This document shows, in pieces, positions 61,015 through 64,000 of a stretch of DNA of 64,000 bases. Made by a program: the position numbers and the translations under genes. The stretch is from positions 1-64,000 of the forward strand of contig JAHHHZ010000023.1 in NCBI GenBank assembly GCA_019359095.1, written 5' to 3'. Source of the DNA: Pleurocapsa minor HA4230-MV1. Lineage in GTDB: Bacteria > Cyanobacteriota > Cyanobacteriia > Cyanobacteriales > Xenococcaceae. Positions within the stretch are counted from its first letter, which is position 1, and every line of letters starts with the position of its first letter. The notes under the pieces are model-generated. The model worked only from the letters and a program-made list of their open reading frames with translations, was not told the DNA's origin and did not search any database.

Positions 61015-63201
61015 TTAATTTGCTGCCTCAAGGTACTTGCGATCTGGATAATAAGACTCATAACCATAAGATTCATTGTTTAGGTCAACTCCGTTAGCAA
61101 CAACTCCCAAAACATTAAAGTCTGTTAATACTTCTTTGGCTGCCTCGAGGCTAGCGTAATTCGCCACTCCAGGACGAACCACAAAAAGCAACCCATCGGC
61201 TAGTTTACCCAAGATCTTGATATCGGCTAGCCCAACTACAGGAGGTGCATCAATAATAATACAGTCATAGCGATCGCCTGCACTGAGAATAAAGGCTCTC
61301 ATCATCGATGAATTGAGGAGAGAAATAGGGTGCTTGGGTATATTCCCCGAAGTCATCACATCCAGATTTGGCATCATCTCACTGACAGTATCTACCCAAG
61401 CTATTTTCTGCTCTAATACTTCAGTCAAACCTGAAACATTCATCACTTCCCATAAAACATGTTGAGTTGGACGACGTAAGTCGCCATCAATTAATAAAAC
61501 CTTCTTACCACACTGTGCTTGGGCTACAGCTAAATTGGCAGAAACTGATGATTTACCCTCCCCTGCTATGGCACTAGTAACCAGGATAACTTTGTGAGCT
61601 ACATTACTATCGAGCAAATTTAACTCGATCTGAAGATTGTGAAAAGCCTCTCTAATGGGTGGCAAAGTCATATTAACCATCGCTAAATTAGTCAGTTTGG
61701 CGTTAGCATTTAAGCTACCAGGTAACAGCAATTGCCTGTCTTCATCAATAAGATTAATGTCGGGAATCACACCAGCTAGGGGATAGGGTAATAGACGCTT
61801 AAGCTCTTGAGTATCTTTGATCGTTTCATCTCGAAGATCTAGCAGAAATGCTACTGCTAAACCGAAAAATATACCAATGATGCCAGCACCAGCAATAATA
61901 ATTTTTTTGCGCGGAGCAACAGGGTCTTCAGGAACTTCCGCATCGGAAACTCGACGAACATTACCTATTTTTTGTTGTTCAATAATTCCTGTATCTTGGG
62001 ACTTTTTCAACAGGGTTTGGAAAGTAGATTGAGCAACCTCTACCTTTCGTTCTAGCTCTCTTTGTTGCTGCTGTAAGCGAGGTAAATCATCAGATTTTTG
62101 CTGATAAGTATTTTTAGTGTTAGTTAAAGCAGCGATCTCTTTTTCTAGACCCTCTTTTTGTAAACCTAAATCAGCAAATTCGGCAATCTGAGCCTGTTTA
62201 AGTTCTCCTAGACTTAAAATATTTACTTTTGACAATACATTTTCTGACGACGAGCCTAAAGTATTGGCAATTTGTTGATTTAGTAATTGAGTCAGATCAG
62301 CTTCTTCTTCCTGTAGGGCAATCACTTGGGGGGCTTGATTAGATAAGTAATTGCGTTTTTGCGCCAGTTTAATCTTGACACCCTGTAGCTGTTCTAAAAC
62401 TTTTTGAACTCCCAAAGATTGACTCAAAGCGCTAACAGCGGAGGCTTCTTGCCAGGTCATATTTAACTGGGCGCTTAAGCGGTCGTAGCGAGCATTAACG
62501 TTTTCTGCTTTAGCGACCACTTCGTCTAGTCGATTGGCAACGCTGCTAATGGAGGTGATGTTCGCGGTGGTTTCTTCCCCCAGGCTGGCAGTTCTATTTT
62601 CATTTTTAAACTCTCGCAAGTTTGCCTCTGCTTGGCGCAGGTTTGCTTCCACCTGGGGTAGCTGCTTGTTAATAAATTTTCCAGCAGCAGCACTAGAGGA
62701 GCTGTTGTTGAGTGCATCGGCGTTAATATATAGCTCAATTAGTTTATTGACTGCTAAAGCGGCGATTTCAGGATTTTTGTTTTTATAGCTAACTTGTAAA
62801 ACATCTGTGCCAACTATTGGCTCAATGGTTAAATTTTCAACAATATCTTCATACTTTAGCAACTTGCCTTCATCATCTCGGAGGTTAAGGTCTTTGACTA
62901 ACTGTTTAACAACTGGTCGAGACTGCAAAATTCTCGCTTGAGTAGTAACAGGATTACTATCAATAGTTAAGCCTTCAATTTTACCTAAGCTATCTTCAAG
63001 ACCAGTCAGTCTACTAGTGTTGTCGCTTTCGATCAAGAGTTCGGCTTCAGCTTCGTATATTGGTGGTGACAAAAATGAGCCAGCAGTAGCTACTCCAACT
63101 ACACTGGCAAACGTTACTAACGCTGGCACCCAGCGACGCTTTAAAACCTGCCAATACTTGTAAAAGTCGAGATATTCATCTAAATTTACGTTGGAAGTCA
63201 T
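61015..63201 (-). CDS. exopolysaccharide chain-length protein with tyrosine autokinase (Wzc type)
   Basis: The 728-residue protein fuses a Wzz-like co-polymerase part with a BY-kinase. The first contains membrane helix 1 at about 29-48, a long periplasmic coiled coil at about 170-400 and helix 2 at about 433-452. The kinase part has Walker A AIAGEGKSSVSANLA, Walker A' KVLLIDGDLRRPT and Walker B CIIIDAPPVVGLAD. It ends in a Tyr cluster (SYGYESYYPDRKY) that would be autophosphorylated. It controls polymer length and export in Wzy-dependent systems. Confidence 0.95.
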   Translation of the reverse strand: MTSNVNLDEYLDFYKYWQVLKRRWVPALVTFASVVGVATAGSFLSPPIYEAEAELLIESDNTSRLTGLEDSLGKIEGLTIDSNPVTTQARILQSRPVVKQLVKDLNLRDDEGKLLKYEDIVENLTIEPIVGTDVLQVSYKNKNPEIAALAVNKLIELYINADALNNSSSSAAAGKFINKQLPQVEANLRQAEANLREFKNENRTASLGEETTANITSISSVANRLDEVVAKAENVNARYDRLSAQLNMTWQEASAVSALSQSLGVQKVLEQLQGVKIKLAQKRNYLSNQAPQVIALQEEEADLTQLLNQQIANTLGSSSENVLSKVNILSLGELKQAQIAEFADLGLQKEGLEKEIAALTNTKNTYQQKSDDLPRLQQQQRELERKVEVAQSTFQTLLKKSQDTGIIEQQKIGNVRRVSDAEVPEDPVAPRKKIIIAGAGIIGIFFGLAVAFLLDLRDETIKDTQELKRLLPYPLAGVIPDINLIDEDRQLLLPGSLNANAKLTNLAMVNMTLPPIREAFHNLQIELNLLDSNVAHKVILVTSAIAGEGKSSVSANLAVAQAQCGKKVLLIDGDLRRPTQHVLWEVMNVSGLTEVLEQKIAWVDTVSEMMPNLDVMTSGNIPKHPISLLNSSMMRAFILSAGDRYDCIIIDAPPVVGLADIKILGKLADGLLFVVRPGVANYASLEAAKEVLTDFNVLGVVANGVDLNNESYGYESYYPDRKYLEAAN

Positions 63202-63535
63202 AAAAAGTTTTCCCCCTAACTTGCTTGTCTTGTTTGTCTATTTAAGTTTTGGTTTAATCAGCCACCCTGCTGTCAATAATGGTGTTGATAGTTTACCTCC
63301 AGATTAATCAATGTAGATTTACTAATTACATCAACTTATCAAGCTTTATCAGGATCGCATTTAAAACTACTAAAAATTTGCTTAGAGAATATTAAATCTT
63401 TAAAATTCAGCTGGATAAATAAAGTTATCGTAAAGATTGGTTAGCTATCAATCAATAATTTCAATCTCGAAAGAATATTACATCTAAATATTTTGACTTG
63501 TTTGTTAAGTGTAAAACTGTTTGAGCTGATACTAG
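63202..63535. other. intergenic spacer upstream of the Wzc-type gene
   Basis: No coding sequence is visible in these 334 bp. The region is AT-rich and probably contains the promoter of the leftward kinase-flippase unit. It separates that unit from the CpsF-like gene, and I cannot point to a clear terminator. Confidence 0.5.
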
Positions 63536-64000
63536 CTAACTAGAAAATAATTTATTGCGCAAATTAAACAAGAACTCTTCTATGAGCAATTTGGCGATAA
63601 ACCAAGGCTCGACCAAATATCTACGCCACAATCTTTTAGGCTCAGTAGCTAAACGATATAGCCACTCTAAGCCGACTTGTCCCATCCAGCGAGGAGGTGT
63701 GGCAACTTCTTGGGCAATGTAGTCAATGCAAGCGCCGCTAGGCAGCACAATATTGGTTTTGAGCTGGTCAATATTGGCTAAAATCCACTCTTCTTGACGG
63801 GGCATTCCCATGCCAACCATTAAGATATTAGGTTGATAAGAGTTAATTTGGTCGATAACTAGTTGATTTTGACTACTAGACGAAAAATAGCCGTGAGCAG
63901 TAGTAATCTTTAGTCCAGGATATCGATCGCGTAAAACTGTTGCTCCGCGCTCAGCCACCCCTGGCTTAGAGCCTAAATATAGCACCCGCCAATTGTCAGC
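63536..64000 (-). CDS. WecG/TagA/CpsF-family glycosyltransferase (5' part outside the window)
   Basis: The reading frame is open to the right edge, with residues ADNWRVLYLGSKPGVAERGA at the edge, so the N-terminal part lies beyond position 64000. The visible 155 residues include PNILMVGMGMPRQEEWILAN, the IVLPSGACIDYIAQE segment and PPRWMGQVGLEWLYRLATEP. These are the conserved GT26 blocks of transferases that add the second sugar (often N-acetylmannosaminuronate or glucose) to a lipid-linked glycan. It fits an early step for the polysaccharide cluster. Confidence 0.93.
   Translation of the reverse strand, partial: ADNWRVLYLGSKPGVAERGATVLRDRYPGLKITTAHGYFSSSSQNQLVIDQINSYQPNILMVGMGMPRQEEWILANIDQLKTNIVLPSGACIDYIAQEVATPPRWMGQVGLEWLYRLATEPKRLWRRYLVEPWFIAKLLIEEFLFNLRNKLFSS

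Overview
The window is chromosomal DNA of a cyanobacterium. The evidence is psbN, psbH, a petL-like cytochrome b6f gene, a one-helix high-light-inducible protein, a probable cyanobacterial 6S RNA, cobalamin and plastoquinone-related genes, and very frequent HIP1 octamers (GCGATCGC). Many intergenic spaces carry heptanucleotide tandem repeats (CCCATTA, GGAAATA, AGTAACR families) of the short tandem repeat type known from filamentous and pleurocapsalean cyanobacteria. I cannot name the genus from sequence alone.

Layout. 1-9.5 kb: a fatty acyl-AMP ligase whose stop codon lies in a repeat array, an orphan VapB antitoxin with a dead vapC start behind it, two glycosyltransferases, a PagL-like outer-membrane deacylase, a HAD-like protein with a degenerate active site next to a methyltransferase, and an MFS exporter. 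9.5-34.7 kb: mostly core genes. These are a HEAT-repeat protein, ubiX, a double-ATPase ABC protein, an alpha/beta hydrolase, an RTX protein, psbN/psbH/tatA, an MscS channel, nadK, 6S RNA, an M16 peptidase, a cluster of three unknown coiled-coil or helical proteins, petL, a 2H phosphodiesterase-like gene, cobH, a HigBA-type toxin-antitoxin pair, alaS, hisC, a LysR regulator, an SDR, dnaB and an Hlip.

34.8-47.5 kb is an accessory island between hlip and mutS2. A leftward operon of twelve or thirteen overlapping genes encodes a collagen-like fibre protein, a Cys-rich protein, several small beta-rich unknowns, an M15-type peptidoglycan hydrolase, a membrane coiled-coil protein and a His-rich membrane protein. 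To its right are a very short tyrosine recombinase, a replication/regulation-like pair, an HTH repressor with two operator palindromes, a roughly 180-nt structured non-coding RNA, four small ORFs and an IS110-like DEDD transposase. I see no terminase, portal, capsid or packaging ATPase, so it is either a degraded prophage, a satellite-like element or something new. The structured RNA resembles the HEARO/omega-RNA of IscB systems, but no IscB gene is present. This is the most interesting part of the window.

47.5-53 kb: mutS2, an intradiol dioxygenase/lipocalin-like pair beside a broken MOSC gene, and nadA. 53-64 kb: an exopolysaccharide/O-antigen cluster, all leftward: a GT-A-like transferase, an O-antigen ligase/polymerase, a GT4 glycosyltransferase, a methyltransferase, a sulfotransferase, a Wzx-type flippase, a Wzc-type tyrosine autokinase and a WecG/TagA/CpsF transferase cut by the window edge. 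Together these would build, modify, flip, polymerise and control the length of a possibly sulfated surface polysaccharide. The cluster is interrupted by repeat-rich spacers, including a 237-bp inverted-repeat element.
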